Positions 47,301-55,640 of a stretch of DNA of 64,000 nucleotides are shown piece after piece (the first letter of the stretch is position 1; each line of letters starts with the position of its first letter). The position numbers and the translations under genes were made by a program. This DNA is from Malania oleifera (lineage: Eukaryota > Streptophyta > Magnoliopsida > Santalales > Ximeniaceae), in contig NC_080425.1 in assembly GCF_029873635.1 (NCBI RefSeq), forward strand, positions 42,850,890 through 42,914,889, in the 5' to 3' direction. Under the pieces are notes generated by a model. The model did not search any database, was not told the DNA's origin, and worked only from the letters and a program-made list of their open reading frames with translations.

Positions 47301-50300
47301 AATTATTTTTTTCCTTAAGTGCTCTAAAGAGTAGCTAGATCTTTCATCCCTGGAGTTGGCAATACACAAATGAAGACTAGTTTCTTATAGAATGTTTGAT
47401 TCACTTGAAGAGTAGTTCATGTTGATGGACTTATTCTCTTAATAGAGTGTAAGGTGTAGTAATTTTCCTTGTATTTTACTTGATGGCTGGTTTCTTCCTC
47501 TCTGAAACCAAGAGGCTCTTTCACTTCCATTGGTGTATGAAACAATTTTACCTTATCCATAGTACCATATCTGCACGGTCAAAAACTTTGAGGAACATTG
47601 AATGCAATCACTAAAGCTGCTACTCTCAGTTTTTGTTGTGGTCTATCCTGCAGAGCTACTCAAATTTGATTAGGTGATTGATTTCTTCATTTTGTCGTAA
47701 AACCTGATTGATTACTTCCAATTACATAAATCAGTTCAAACAGCACTTGAAGGTAAAACATTACTAATTTTATTTGGAACTTTATGGTGGAATAAATGGT
47801 ATCTCCAATTATATTCCTTGGATGTAAAAGATATCCTTCTCACCAACCTCATAGTGTATGAGACAAACATGCTTTTTGATTATACTACATGGTTAATATT
47901 CCAATCTTAATTCATGGAGGATTGGTCGGCTATTTCTTTTACAGGATTTGGTATGAGTAGACATGGTCCAGCTTTGTGGAGGTGTGAGTTTTTCACTATT
48001 TTGAGGGGTATATTGGTATGAGTAGAGATGGTTTGGCTTTGTGGAGGCGTGAGTTTTTCTGTTTTGAGGGGTATATAATTGGAACAAAATGCTTGTTTCT
48101 TTATGGGGAAGATATCTTCCCCTATGCTCAGTGATATGATTCAGTATATGGCATGATTGTGGGCTTTTGCAGTTGGTTGTTTTAGAGTGATGTGCCTTTT
48201 GGAATTACAGAATCACTGGCAGGCTGTTTTTTATTTTAATTTTTTCTTCTTTGTACATTTTTATTCTTAAATGAAGTCTCTTCCTTTTTTATTAAAAAAA
48301 AAAAATCTAACATTCATTCCCTTAAGAAAAAAGATTTTATAGAATAGACGCGTATGACCTCCTCCTCTATGCCCTTTGGTGGTGACAAGACTATCATTTC
48401 AGCATTTACCGCAAGAATGTTGTCTATAGAATAAATTATTCGTGGACTGAATTTCACTTGCTCTATATGGCTCCATTGCGTGTGCATGGGTAGGAGTTAG
48501 ATGCATCACCGTATTATTAATTATTTTTGATTTGAGATGTTTTCCTGTTGAAGCATAGTTATCATTACACCTATAATGTATCATGTGTCACCTAATAGGT
48601 CCTGTATTATTCCAAAAATCACTGCATCCTTTTAGGTTCGTTCCTTATTTTGATATTCTACATAGAAATAAAATTTGAATGAGGAAACAAACATAGTATT
48701 TTGGTGAAAACATGTTCCATGTTTGGATTGAGTGATTGAGATCACATAATAGTAATATTCTGGCAATATGTGGTAACAATTATGTCTTATTGGCACTATG
48801 GCAGAAGAAACCTTCAGCTTATTGCTGAAGCTAATTTTAGTTACAAACTTGTTGGCAATCTTATTGTTTTTTTTGTATTCTTGCTGAAGCTAATTTTAGT
48901 TGCACACTTGTTCTCATTTTCACCCCCTATGGTTGTAATATTGTCATTAGAATTTAATCATTTGAAATACTCTGTCCAGGGTAATGAAGATATTATCATT
49001 GTTCATGATTCCCTCGAATATGGGGATTGCCGGTTATCACTTGCAGTAAGTCATTATTATATTCTATGCTTAGTTAACATGGTCAGACTCTTTCCTCTTA
49101 TTTTACCATCAAATCAATAATCTGCTATATATCTTTTATTCCCTCTCACTAGATTCCCAAATATGGAATTTTTGAGAATATAAATTCACTCAGGGAGCTA
49201 GCGCAAATGCCTCAATGGACAGTGGAAAAGCCTCTCCGTGTTGCCACTGGTTTCACTTATGTATGATGTGTTCATTTTAGTTTACATTGGCAATGTTTAA
49301 TGTTTTACTTGTGGGATCAATGTTTTATGTGGTTAGTATGGACAGAAGGTTCATTTTGGAGTTAGTTTCTTGTTCAATTTCATGTGCAGCTGGGTCCCAA
49401 ATTTATGAGAGAAAATGGCCTGAAGCATGTTACTTTTTCAACTGCTGATGGAGCATTAGAGGCAGCTCCTGCGGTGAGAATCCATTTTTCTATTATAAAC
49501 ACATTAGTTGAACGAATTTTACATTGTTTTATATGGTGAATTGTCCACAAGCATGGCTGCTGGGTTCAGAGAATCATTTCCTTAATCCTCAGAGAATATT
49601 GAGGTTGATACAAAAATTGCATGCTGACATTAGTTTCTTTCCTTTTTAATTTTTTTTTTTTTTTTTGGGGGGGTGGGTGTTGATGGTGTTACTTTTGTGT
49701 TTGCATCAGTATTTTTGTCAGTCAATTGAATACTGTTCTTTTTTCCTTTTTAATGATTGCTCTTTAGGTTTTTCTCAGTGATATCTCACCAACACTCCCC
49801 CTCCCCAGGTGGCCGCAGTGTTCTCTCACCCACTGAGGAGACTATTTTTGTTGTAGACCTCTTCTAGTTTTATTTCTCTAGTTTCTTTTTTCCAGACAAC
49901 GTTAGTTCAGGACCTGCATATATTTTATTGACAGAGCATATTATGCTTACGCTGGATGTAATGTTGTCTACAGGGCTTAATGATGTCATTGAATCTCTTT
50001 GTCAAAGAATATTGTTTACTTTTGGGGTCAAGTATCTGTACCCACAAGTAAGCTACTTATTAAAAATCTCTACATGGGCATGTAGATGACATCCCTATCA
50101 GCCATCTTTAGCTATTGGACAGCAGTTATATTGCCAAAGAATTTACAAAAGAACTTCAAACGTTGCTAATTTGATGCATAATACCAACTAAATCCAGCAC
50201 TTCCAAAATCTTTTGGTCTTTACAACCTTTGCTTGAAGATGTGTGTTGCATGGACACTTCTGTTAAGATGTGTCAGGGGCTGAACCCGTCACACTATGTT

Positions 50301-50494
50301 AAGGGCTGTGCTGCACTAGTTGTATCACAAGCTTAACTAGTGAGCCAAAAGTAAAATGCAGACTCATCAAATGAACATGCTCCAATCTGAAATATGCGGT
50401 AAGAGGTAAGCAAGAAAGAAACTCCCAGTTTTGTTCTTGTTTGATTATTATTTCATTATTTTCATCATAGTGATTATTATTTAGTTATTGTTTT

Positions 50495-50525
<31 letters not shown>

Positions 50526-53500
50526 TTGGTATTATTATTATTATTGTTATTTATTTTTGTTCTTGTTTGATTATTATTTTTTATTATTTTCATAATAGTA
50601 ATTATAATTAGTATAATAATTATTTTTTATTGGTGTTATTACTATTTTTTATTACCTTTATAATAATTATTATCCTCAAAATAATAAAAGTTACTATTTT
50701 GCCTTTATTATTATTATTTTTCTTGTTTTTTATTATTTTATAATTATAAATATTATTGTTATTATAATTATTAATAGCAGTTATTAATTTTTATTATTTT
50801 TATAATAATTATTATCTTTAAAATAATAATTTTTATTATTTTGGCCTTTATTATTAATATTGTTCTTGTTTTTATTATTATTTTTATAATAATAAATATT
50901 ATTGTTATTGCAATTATTATTAGTTATTATTTTTTATTATAATAGTTATAATAAATAGCGTTAATAGTATTTGTTGTTATTTTTATAATATTTTTTATTA
51001 TAAAATGAGTTTGATTCGAAGATTGATTCTAGTCCATTTGGATTGGAATCACAATACCCCCATCACATGAATTGTATTTGTGCCAGAATACAATTCTGTT
51101 CTTGATTCCACGAACTAAACGTAGGAATGCAATTCCATTCCTGAAATTTGGTTCCATTCCAGGCCTGATTTCGCAAATCAAAAAAGGGATAAGCGCAAGT
51201 CAAGTGGTAGGCAGCAAAGCAGTGCAATTCTTTCTTATTTGTGTTTTAAGTGAGGGAGGCAAGTAAAATAAACACATTTACAGCAGCTAGAGAGTTATAC
51301 AAAGATTGGTGAATACTCACTCTACACTAAGAGTTTTCCATTCAATCCCTACTCTAGCACAAGGGAACATCCCTATGTGAGGGGGGTCATACTCCCCTTT
51401 TTCCCTAGGGGAGTCGTATTCCCCTTTTTCCCAAATTAAAAGAATTATTTTTCCTAAAATAAATAACTGAAAAATAAAAGTAAATAAAAAACTGAGATAT
51501 CCGAAGTTCCTGAACTAAGATGACTACTGCTTATGGGCTGGGACTCCTTTCCCAGTAGGACTGATATTCTACTGCCTCCATCATTCTCTCCTGCCGCATT
51601 AAAGTTCATATCTTAAAATAAGGATGACTCGACAAGTGGGAATCTGACCCCATACTTGGTGAACCATGGCATCCGGCATAACGTTTGGGAACATCGCTCA
51701 TAATGGAGTGAACCAAATTGGACTGTGATACTGAAATTGCTGATGTCTCCCTAACAGCACATCACATGCAAGCTAGTGACAAACATAGGTATGGAGCTGG
51801 AAGGTGATCCCATTAAGCTGCAAATCCATGTCCAAACAGGAAGAAACAATGTCCTAGTCTCTGGGTAACCGTATATACATCCATGCTAGCTGGCGAACAG
51901 CATGATGAGAGATTTAATTAATTTTAGCTCCTGTGTCTGCAGAAGCACGAAAAGAATATTGAATTCCCTAGTAAGTAATCACGCTAGCATGATAGAAGAG
52001 CTCACTTGGTCTAGGATCTGCTCTTAGATCAGGTTTGCTCTAACTCATGGAGAATTGTATAGACCTGAACCATAGGTTTTTGCTCATTTTCTGACCCATC
52101 CTCACTATCCACTACTAGCCTCAGTTTGTATACATACCTCATTCAAGTGGTTCTTTTTAGGATACTGATGATGGGAATTATGATTTTTCTGGCATGATGG
52201 AAGTGGTCATTTAGTTTAAGAGACAATCTCGGACTGGGTTATCTCGAACCCTGATGGACAGGTTGTTGCTCATTACCTGATCCTTCCTCACTACACAAGT
52301 CCCTTTCTAGGCTGGCTTTTTGTCCACCATATTCAGGTGTATCTTTTTAGGACATTGACAATTGGAATGATAACATTCCAACTAGTGCTTATTGGGCTTC
52401 CATAGTTGAACTACAAGAAAATTGAAGTTGTCAATGGTTTGGGGTGACACGTCTGCCCATTTATTCTAACTGTCATTATGATAACTTTCTTTTCCGCATC
52501 ATTTGCATAGACTTTAGGTTTGGTTGGTAGAATCAAAATTCTGACTATTGAGCTATCTAGATCAGATGTCTAACACCACATCATTTCCATAGACTTCAGG
52601 TTTGATTGGTAGAGTCACAATTCTGACTATTGAGCTCTCTAGATCAGATGTCTGACTCACTAGTGTGTCGGGTCACCTACTGCTCAATTTTCTCAAACTG
52701 ATACCTCATATTTCACAATAAGCTTATGAAACTTGTGTGTAACAGCCTTCCCTTGCTAGGTAAGGGTACACAATTCGGAATAAACCTCCCAAGCACAGGT
52801 AAGAGGCACAAATTTGTAGACTATCACATCCTTTATTCAATTCGAATGTATTACAGGCCTCTCTAAGCAGACAGTTCATTTGATGGACTCAATATCTTCT
52901 GAAGAACAAGTATTTGGAATGATTTGAAGATGCTATTATTAAGGGAGAAAATGAGTTGGCGTCAGAAATCAAGGGTGAAGTGGGTTAGAGAGGGACCTGT
53001 AATTTGGGTTTCTTTCATAGAGGTACTACTGGAAAGAGGAGGAAGAATTTCATTGAGTTGGAGTTGGAGTTCGGGAATAGGGTTAGGGGTTATACTCAGA
53101 TTGGACTGGAGAACATGCAATCCGAGGATTGCCTGATTGATGTTGTAGGATCTGGATTGGAGTCCCTTTGAGGCAAGCTTGTCCCAATGGCTTGAAAGGC
53201 CTTTTGATGTGGAAGAAGTTAGGAAAACAGTATTTGAGATTTGTAGGGAGTAGCCGCTGGCACTGACGAATTCACCATGGCCTTTTTTCAGGAGAATTGG
53301 GAGATCCTACTAGTAAACGCACATTCACTCAGTTCATTTCACTAAACATTTTGCATGTTGGCTTCTAACATTCTGGTATCGTATTTGCTTAGGTTTTTAG
53401 TCCCAGGGTACTTGACCTTTTGATTTTTGTAGCTCCCTTCTTTCAATTGCCTCATTGTATATATTTGTACTGTATCTACATGTAGTAATAATGACTGCTT

Positions 53501-55197
53501 GTTATTTTTGTTAATTTAGATGGGAATAGCTGATGCTATTTTGGACCTTGTGAGTAGTGGGACGACACTGAAAGAAAATAATTTGAAAGAAATTGAAGGT
53601 GGAGTTGTCTTGCAAAGCCAGGTAAATTCTCTTGGTTCATCTCAATTTGCCAAAGCATGGGACCCTGTATTCTTGATAATTATTATATACGGAGAGGGTA
53701 TTCGGGCCATTGATTTTAATTTATATGGAGAGGGTTTTCAGGCCATTGATTTTAAATTTCTGCCTTAACCATATCTTGCATTAAAGACTGAATTTTTCTC
53801 AGGCTGTCCTCATTGCAAGCAGGAAATCATTGGTCAAGCAGAAAGGTGTACTGGACACAACACATGAAATTCTTGAGAGATTAGAAGCACATTTGAAGGC
53901 AGTTGGTCAGTTCACGGTGCGAAGATATTGTATATCATGCTATGCTTGTTAGTTTTTTGCAGTTTCTGTCGCTTTGACACTTTTCATTGCAGGTGACAGC
54001 GAATATGAGGGGAAGCAGTGCTGAGGAGGTGGCTGAGCGCGTTCTGAGTCAGCCATCTTTATCTGGTTTACAGGTGAGGTTCAGAAACAAAATGACTTTG
54101 TTGCCTATACATATATTACATGTCATTCCTTTCATTAGATAGACAAATTAAATTGGTATTGACGAACAATATATTTTGGTTTTGTTGCTGCCTCATGTTC
54201 ATTCTTCCTCAGTTGCACGAGCTCCTTGTAATGCTCTTTATGGTATATATAGGGACCAACTGTAAGTCCAGTTTTTTGTAAACGTGATGGGAGGGTAGCA
54301 GCAGATTACTATGCTATGGTCATATGCATACCCAAAAAGGCACTCTACAAGTCTGTTCAGCAGCTGAGAGCAGTAAAGCCTTCTTGTTCTCTCTCTCTCA
54401 GTATATATGTATGCATATGTATGTATGTAAATGTATACACACACATATACACATATATAATATTTGTAACTAGAAAAATAGTTTTCTTGTATGAACACAG
54501 GTGTCTCAGTTTTGTTTGAGGTTTCCTTATAGCTTGTGGTTATAGTTCACTTGGATGACGAATTCCTGAAACCATTGATATTATTTTGACACTGATCTTG
54601 AACCATTTCTCCCCAGAGACTGCTTGGGTTATGACTATGATAAATTAATCACTATTGCTTCTTGAATTGGTGTTACATTCGTTAAAATTTTATGGGGTTT
54701 TGGTCTAGGAAGCATGCATGGCCCCACCCTCTTGCCTTGTTAACCTCTCGATCTTGCTTTTGAGTTTTTTATGCAATTACTGAATTAGTTCAATCAGTAG
54801 TCACTGCTTTTCCAAAAATTCACATTTTGGGTGGAACCATGGTGCAGTATTATTTGATTGAACCTAGCTTCACTGTCTGGTTGGCTCTTGTTTCTGTAAT
54901 GTGAGAAATTTGTCCTTTGAAGCACTCTAGTTTTGGGCAGATTCCAAAGCTGTCTACTTGCATTTTGCTGCATATTTCAGAACAGCTGCTTAATTGGACT
55001 CTCTATCCTTAAGTTTATTCTGGTTCAATGTACAGTTCGTCTCTTGTTTGGCCCATTGAAGGATTGAGGTTTTATTGGTTTGCTGTCAAAAACTTTTGCA
55101 GATTGGGGGAAGTGGAGTTCTCATTTCTCCTTTGACCTACATTTTTGATGAAGAGACTCCAAGGTGGCGTGAGCTTCTAATGAAACTCAGTCTATAG
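26080..55197 (+). CDS. HISN1: ATP phosphoribosyltransferase, plastidial (histidine biosynthesis step 1)
   Basis: The enzyme joins ATP and PRPP to give phosphoribosyl-ATP, the committed, histidine-inhibited step in the chloroplast. Eleven exons (26080-26322, 26513-26572, 45701-45814, 48980-49045, 49153-49260, 49390-49473, 53520-53621, 53803-53916, 53993-54073, 54253-54372, 55102-55197) give 395 residues, slightly below the roughly 410 usual in plants. Every exon is a multiple of three, so every intron is phase 0. All introns are GT-AG. Residues 1 to about 55 are Ser/Pro/Ala-rich and fit a transit peptide. The HisG domain follows ([27 protein letters not shown]; the PRPP-binding region [12 protein letters not shown] near residues 234-246). 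The C-terminal regulatory HisG_C domain covers about 298-390, so this is the long form. The first in-frame ATG was chosen. No stop or frameshift was found. Introns 2 (19,128 bp), 3 (3,165 bp) and 6 (4,046 bp) hold transposon relics. Confidence 0.95.
26513..26572 (+). CDS. HISN1: HISN1 exon 2 (residues 82-101)
   Basis: Twenty codons, [20 protein letters not shown], between acceptor CGAAG| and donor CAG|GTATTT. The next exon is 19,128 bp away. Confidence 0.93.
26573..27780. other. Start of HISN1 giant intron, no element recognised
   Basis: Ordinary AT-rich intron sequence. I see no coding relics or clear repeats. Confidence 0.5.
27782..27965. repeat. GATC-rich imperfect palindromic repeat
   Basis: The stretch is packed with variants of GATC, AAGATCC and GGATCCTA in both orientations (for example TTGATCTAGATCATGCGATC and GGATCATGATCC), so it can fold on itself. 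A second GATC-rich piece, at about 30773-30865, shares TTAGG..., GGATCG and AATCTTAAGAT motifs. This is typical of small non-autonomous DNA elements, but no TSD could be fixed. Confidence 0.4.
28600..29320 (+). pseudogene. Ty3/gypsy integrase relic, first copy in intron 2
   Basis: In the + frames one reads [31 protein letters not shown]-stop-IEV (the usual TDGQTEV region), and near 29170-29215 [11 protein letters not shown], the conserved C-terminal 'FNVADL' region. Many stops and frameshifts are present. The upstream reverse transcriptase is absent. No LTR pair was delimited. Confidence 0.65.
29748..30040. repeat. Two adjacent short tandem duplications
   Basis: A 62-66-bp unit (ATGCAAGARTTAGATGTTGT followed by CTTGTATAA and TGTTATGTTGGGGTT) occurs at about 29751 and 29813. 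A 33-bp unit (ATGTTTGAGACAATTATCAA) occurs at about 29983 and 30017. They lie where the 3' LTR of the preceding gypsy relic would be expected. Confidence 0.7.
31347..32015. mobile_element. MITE-like element of about 670 bp
   Basis: The left end is GGCCTGTTTGGTATTG. The right end, read on the other strand, is GGGGCTGGTTGGTATCAG, giving imperfect terminal inverted repeats. The interior is AT-rich and non-coding, and TTAA-like sequence flanks both sides. It lies at the LTR border of the gypsy relic to its right. Assignment to a DNA-transposon superfamily is open (hAT-type or Harbinger-type). Confidence 0.5.
32016..35930 (-). pseudogene. Ty3/gypsy gag-pol relic with an internal LINE-like insert
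   Basis: On the minus strand in order: gag (about 35460-34900) with DGDPIQWYD and [20 protein letters not shown]; protease near 34600 with IATGSTNSF (catalytic Asp replaced by Ala); integrase (about 33320-32700) with [16 protein letters not shown] and [20 protein letters not shown]; and the C-terminal part (about 32420-32030) with VFHVTCLKE and [12 protein letters not shown]. The reverse transcriptase between protease and integrase is missing. Its place holds a + strand ORF1-like segment (33475-34505). Multiple stops and frameshifts are present. Confidence 0.8.
33475..34505 (+). pseudogene. LINE ORF1-like fragment, copy 1
   Basis: Diverged repeat of the segment at 38340-39020. Shared blocks include [20 protein letters not shown] / [20 protein letters not shown], then '[20 protein letters not shown]', then a tail reading [20 protein letters not shown]. 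The tail resembles the C-terminal end of plant L1 ORF1 proteins. Directly after it comes a short 3' region (TTGTAACTTTTCTTTCTCAATC) instead of ORF2. Assignment to LINE ORF1 is an inference from the tail motif. Confidence 0.45.
36440..36615. repeat. AT-rich low-complexity tract (ATT/AAT)n
   Basis: Imperfect ATT and TAATAA triplets without coding content. Between this tract and 38300 no gene or clear element was recognised, apart from the dispersed repeat at about 37510. Confidence 0.7.
37510..37605. repeat. Dispersed repeat shared with intron 6, copy 1
   Basis: AAGTGAGGGAGGCAAGTA and the following ACATGTTTACAAAAGCT...TTTTACAATGACTGATGAA resemble 51245-51325 (AAGTGAGGGAGGCAAGTA, ACACATTTACAGCAGCT, TTATACAAAGATTGGTGAA). 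Family unknown. Confidence 0.55.
38340..39020 (+). pseudogene. LINE ORF1-like fragment, copy 2, with short 3' tail
   Basis: Homologous to 33790-34505, with stops and frameshifts. The protein tail reads [20 protein letters not shown]. It passes straight into a 3' region ending TTTGTAATTTCTCCTTTCAC and an A-rich end near 39000-39020. The ORF2 expected after ORF1 is missing here too. Confidence 0.45.
39079..39091. repeat. Left 13-bp target-site duplication of the LINE
   Basis: ATTGTGATTATTA, identical to 44403-44415. Confidence 0.85.
39420..40200 (-). pseudogene. LINE ORF2 C-terminal part (zf-RVT region)
   Basis: It begins at the inversion border with [20 protein letters not shown], followed by [18 protein letters not shown]. 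The zinc-binding reverse-transcriptase segment is [19 protein letters not shown], followed by [15 protein letters not shown] breaks the frame near 39988 and another stop lies near 39565. In an intact ORF2 this segment follows directly on the part that now lies inverted at its right. Confidence 0.85.
40200..42130 (+). pseudogene. LINE reverse-transcriptase segment, inverted relative to the rest of the element
   Basis: It runs from the end of the endonuclease ([17 protein letters not shown], about 40228) through the linker ([22 protein letters not shown]) to the reverse transcriptase. RT motifs are [74 protein letters not shown] and the catalytic FADD at 41762-41773. It ends with [17 protein letters not shown] near 42130. 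Frameshifts occur near 40925 and 41930. On the plus strand it is bracketed by minus-strand pieces of the same ORF2, and the ends fit to give the normal order if the segment is turned round. Confidence 0.9.
42130..42619 (-). pseudogene. LINE ORF2 endonuclease part
   Basis: It starts [17 protein letters not shown], the usual N-terminus of plant L1 ORF2. It continues with [12 protein letters not shown] and, after a frameshift near 42240, [19 protein letters not shown], where the catalytic GDFN is changed to ENFN. Homology stops at the inversion border near 42130. A run of 17 G (C on the coding strand) lies just upstream at about 42630-42646, between ORF1 and ORF2. Confidence 0.85.
42783..44282 (-). 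CDS. LINE ORF1 protein (DUF4283 and zinc knuckle), apparently open
   Basis: An open frame of 499 codons. The likely start is the internal Met at residue 29 ([14 protein letters not shown]). Residues 60-150 are acidic/Ser-rich and low in structure. A DUF4283-type RNA-binding domain covers about 183-345 ([55 protein letters not shown]). It is followed by a CX2CX4HX4C knuckle [14 protein letters not shown] at 352-365 and a Gly/Asn-rich tail. Plant L1 ORF1 proteins coat the element RNA. This frame has no stop although ORF2 is wrecked. It is transposon, not host, coding sequence and lies antisense to HISN1. Confidence 0.85.
   Translation of the reverse strand: MQLWVHPLPSPFISNHLSRIPRFPPISDMKKFEIMPAIGRKGRRTAMKSPSNLKYVSTGESAGTLPRSDEIAEVESQHLQVKRWADEQSLVSETLGTEDAMEESEHSEGEKSVRTGNPNTNREQKGEDINMEQSKTKEEKIFMKGKTKVPWADLFASNRQKSFCGGCSCVLPYDSDYEDPKGPWKNCLVGYFAGKFPRRSAVNQLVNSWKTRVQIFYHESSWIVFKFSCEEEMIQILQEGPYMVFGRPLLLKLIPEMFQFNIEDLSTVPVWVQLKNLPLEVWTLQAMGKTRSVIGKLLYADKLTTNKQRISYARVLVEVDVAKEIKREVKVWLPNGKSITQVIHYENLPSFCEVCKALGHSINSCEANENQEHPKVVYKAINQTSVDGNQHNTGGKQIEGLSNIIPHVNNRKGADKTDTNVVASTVKGPHDEGGSPLNSAGEQIEDSSNNGPQIDSGKGAARPVQNTGFSCSGCSKSAEYAHWNKCDVRKRNTRWAYQG
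44403..44415. repeat. Right 13-bp target-site duplication of the LINE
   Basis: ATTGTGATTATTA directly after the LINE 5' end, identical to 39079-39091. Confidence 0.85.
44416..45441. other. Intron 2 right flank, nothing recognised
   Basis: No coding motifs or clear repeats. The minus-strand frame 45118-45411 matches nothing I know. Confidence 0.5.
45442..45608. repeat. 83-bp tandem duplication before exon 3
   Basis: Units 45442-45524 and 45525-45608 both run from ACATCCAGATCTGAATCGTG to TTTTGTTTATTTGT and are nearly identical. They end about 90 bp before the exon 3 acceptor. Confidence 0.9.
45701..45814 (+). CDS. HISN1: HISN1 exon 3 (residues 102-139)
   Basis: Starts [19 protein letters not shown] and includes [17 protein letters not shown]. 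Acceptor TTACAG|, donor CAG|GTAAGC. It continues the protein of exon 2 without a gap, which is what ties the two ends of the giant intron together. Confidence 0.95.
45880..46990 (-). pseudogene. LINE ORF2 3' fragment in intron 3
   Basis: On the minus strand it reads [16 protein letters not shown], then [31 protein letters not shown] and [20 protein letters not shown] (zf-RVT region), then [20 protein letters not shown]. The T-run at about 45877-45885 is the minus-strand A-tail. It is a 5'-truncated LINE of a family different from the one in intron 2, with several frameshifts. Its exact 5' border was not fixed. Confidence 0.8.
47948..48305 (+). repeat. Short duplication and A-tailed retroposon end in intron 3
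   Basis: A 65-67-bp unit (GGTATGAGTAGASATGGT, CTTTGTGGAGGYGTGAGTTT, TTTTGAGGGGTATAT) occurs twice, at about 47949 and 48014. Downstream the sequence ends in TTTTTTATTAAAAAAAAAAAA (tail to 48305), as expected for the 3' end of a + strand retroposon. No protein family was read. Confidence 0.5.
48980..49045 (+). CDS. HISN1: HISN1 exon 4 (residues 140-161)
   Basis: Encodes [20 protein letters not shown] plus LA. Acceptor TCCAG|, donor GCA|GTAAGT. Confidence 0.95.
49153..49260 (+). CDS. HISN1: HISN1 exon 5 (residues 162-197)
   Basis: Contains [20 protein letters not shown] and RVATGFTY. Acceptor ACTAG|, donor TAT|GTATGA. Confidence 0.95.
49390..49473 (+). CDS. HISN1: HISN1 exon 6 (residues 198-225)
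   Basis: Contains [17 protein letters not shown] and [11 protein letters not shown], the segment that precedes the PRPP loop. Acceptor TGCAG|, donor GCG|GTGAGA. Confidence 0.95.
50440..51010. repeat. Long (ATT/AAT)n low-complexity tract in intron 6
   Basis: About 570 bp of imperfect TTATTA/AATAAT triplets in several sub-blocks, some repeated (TTGTTTTTATTATTATTTTT, TTATTTTTATAATAATTATTATC). Confidence 0.85.
51245..51330. repeat. Dispersed repeat shared with intron 2, copy 2
   Basis: Counterpart of about 37510-37605 (AAGTGAGGGAGGCAAGTA and downstream). The following 51330-52490 shows no coding relic I can name. Confidence 0.5.
52497..52660. repeat. 80-bp tandem duplication in intron 6
   Basis: Two units start CATCATTTGCATAGACTT (52498) and CATCATTTCCATAGACTT (52578), and both end CTAGATCAGATGTCT. 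They have diverged at only a few positions. Confidence 0.85.
52880..53310 (+). pseudogene. LINE ORF2 internal fragment in intron 6
   Basis: Reads [14 protein letters not shown] (the conserved linker before reverse transcriptase). After frameshifts it gives [20 protein letters not shown] and [12 protein letters not shown], corresponding to the 'DKAPGPDGFTMAFF' region. Both the 5' and the 3' parts of the LINE are missing, which is unusual for a simple 5'-truncated insertion. Confidence 0.65.
53520..53621 (+). CDS. HISN1: HISN1 exon 7 (residues 226-259)
   Basis: Encodes [20 protein letters not shown] and the following [14 protein letters not shown]. This is the phosphate-binding loop for PRPP. 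The internal ATG is not the gene start. Acceptor TTTAG|, donor CAG|GTAAAT. Confidence 0.95.
53803..53916 (+). CDS. HISN1: HISN1 exon 8 (residues 260-297)
   Basis: Contains [15 protein letters not shown] and [18 protein letters not shown]. Acceptor CTCAG|, donor ACG|GTGCGA. Confidence 0.95.
53993..54073 (+). CDS. HISN1: HISN1 exon 9 (residues 298-324)
   Basis: Start of the C-terminal regulatory domain: [20 protein letters not shown]. Acceptor TGCAG|, donor CAG|GTGAGG. Confidence 0.95.
54253..54372 (+). CDS. HISN1: HISN1 exon 10 (residues 325-364)
   Basis: Contains [20 protein letters not shown] and [16 protein letters not shown]. Acceptor TATAG|, donor GCA|GTAAAG. Confidence 0.95.
55102..55197 (+). 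CDS. HISN1: HISN1 exon 11 (residues 365-395 and stop)
   Basis: Encodes [20 protein letters not shown], then [11 protein letters not shown] and TAG 55195-55197. Acceptor TGCAG|. Confidence 0.95.
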   Translation: MGGSGVLISPLTYIFDEETPRWRELLMKLSL

Positions 55198-55640
55198 CCA
55201 ACAGGTTGGAGTTGTCTACGCATTTTCCTGCGTTGTAGGAGTCATTGATGCTGCAACAGTTTTGGAATATTTTATATTGAAAGGTCAAGACAGTGTTAAA
55301 TTCAATTAATATGGAGAATATACTGTACCTATAACTGTAATATTATTGTAGACTTCTGCTCCGGTGGAAATGTAGCAATGTAGCCAGGACTTAATTGATG
55401 TTGTGTTTTGCACAAGGATGATTTTTGTTGATCTGGGTGGTTGTACCAGTAGCTCTATTTTGTTGTATTTTGCTGCCAAAGGTGCCCAGTGTGTGTGTTT
55501 TTACTGGATCTTCTCCAATTTCTCACTTCCCAATCAGAGCTTTCATGAATAATGTATTACTTTTTTGTAGGGCCACTGAACAAAATCAAAGGGTGATTCA
55601 TGGATCCCAGTTTTTCCATTGAAATTAGTGGCGAACTTCG
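55198..55640 (+). other. Probable 3' untranslated region of HISN1
   Basis: T-rich sequence after the stop codon, with several AATAAT/AATATT-type hexamers (for example about 55310-55350 and 55546-55551). No single polyadenylation site can be fixed. Confidence 0.35.

Noticed and set aside
54238-54498. Minus frame over HISN1 exon 10
   Set aside because: Antisense shadow of the exon and of the (TATG)n-like repeat behind it.
26080-55197. Two separate genes (exons 1-2 and exons 3-11) instead of one
   Set aside because: Exon 2 ends and exon 3 begins at adjacent residues of ATP phosphoribosyltransferase in the same phase with good splice sites, and neither part alone is complete.
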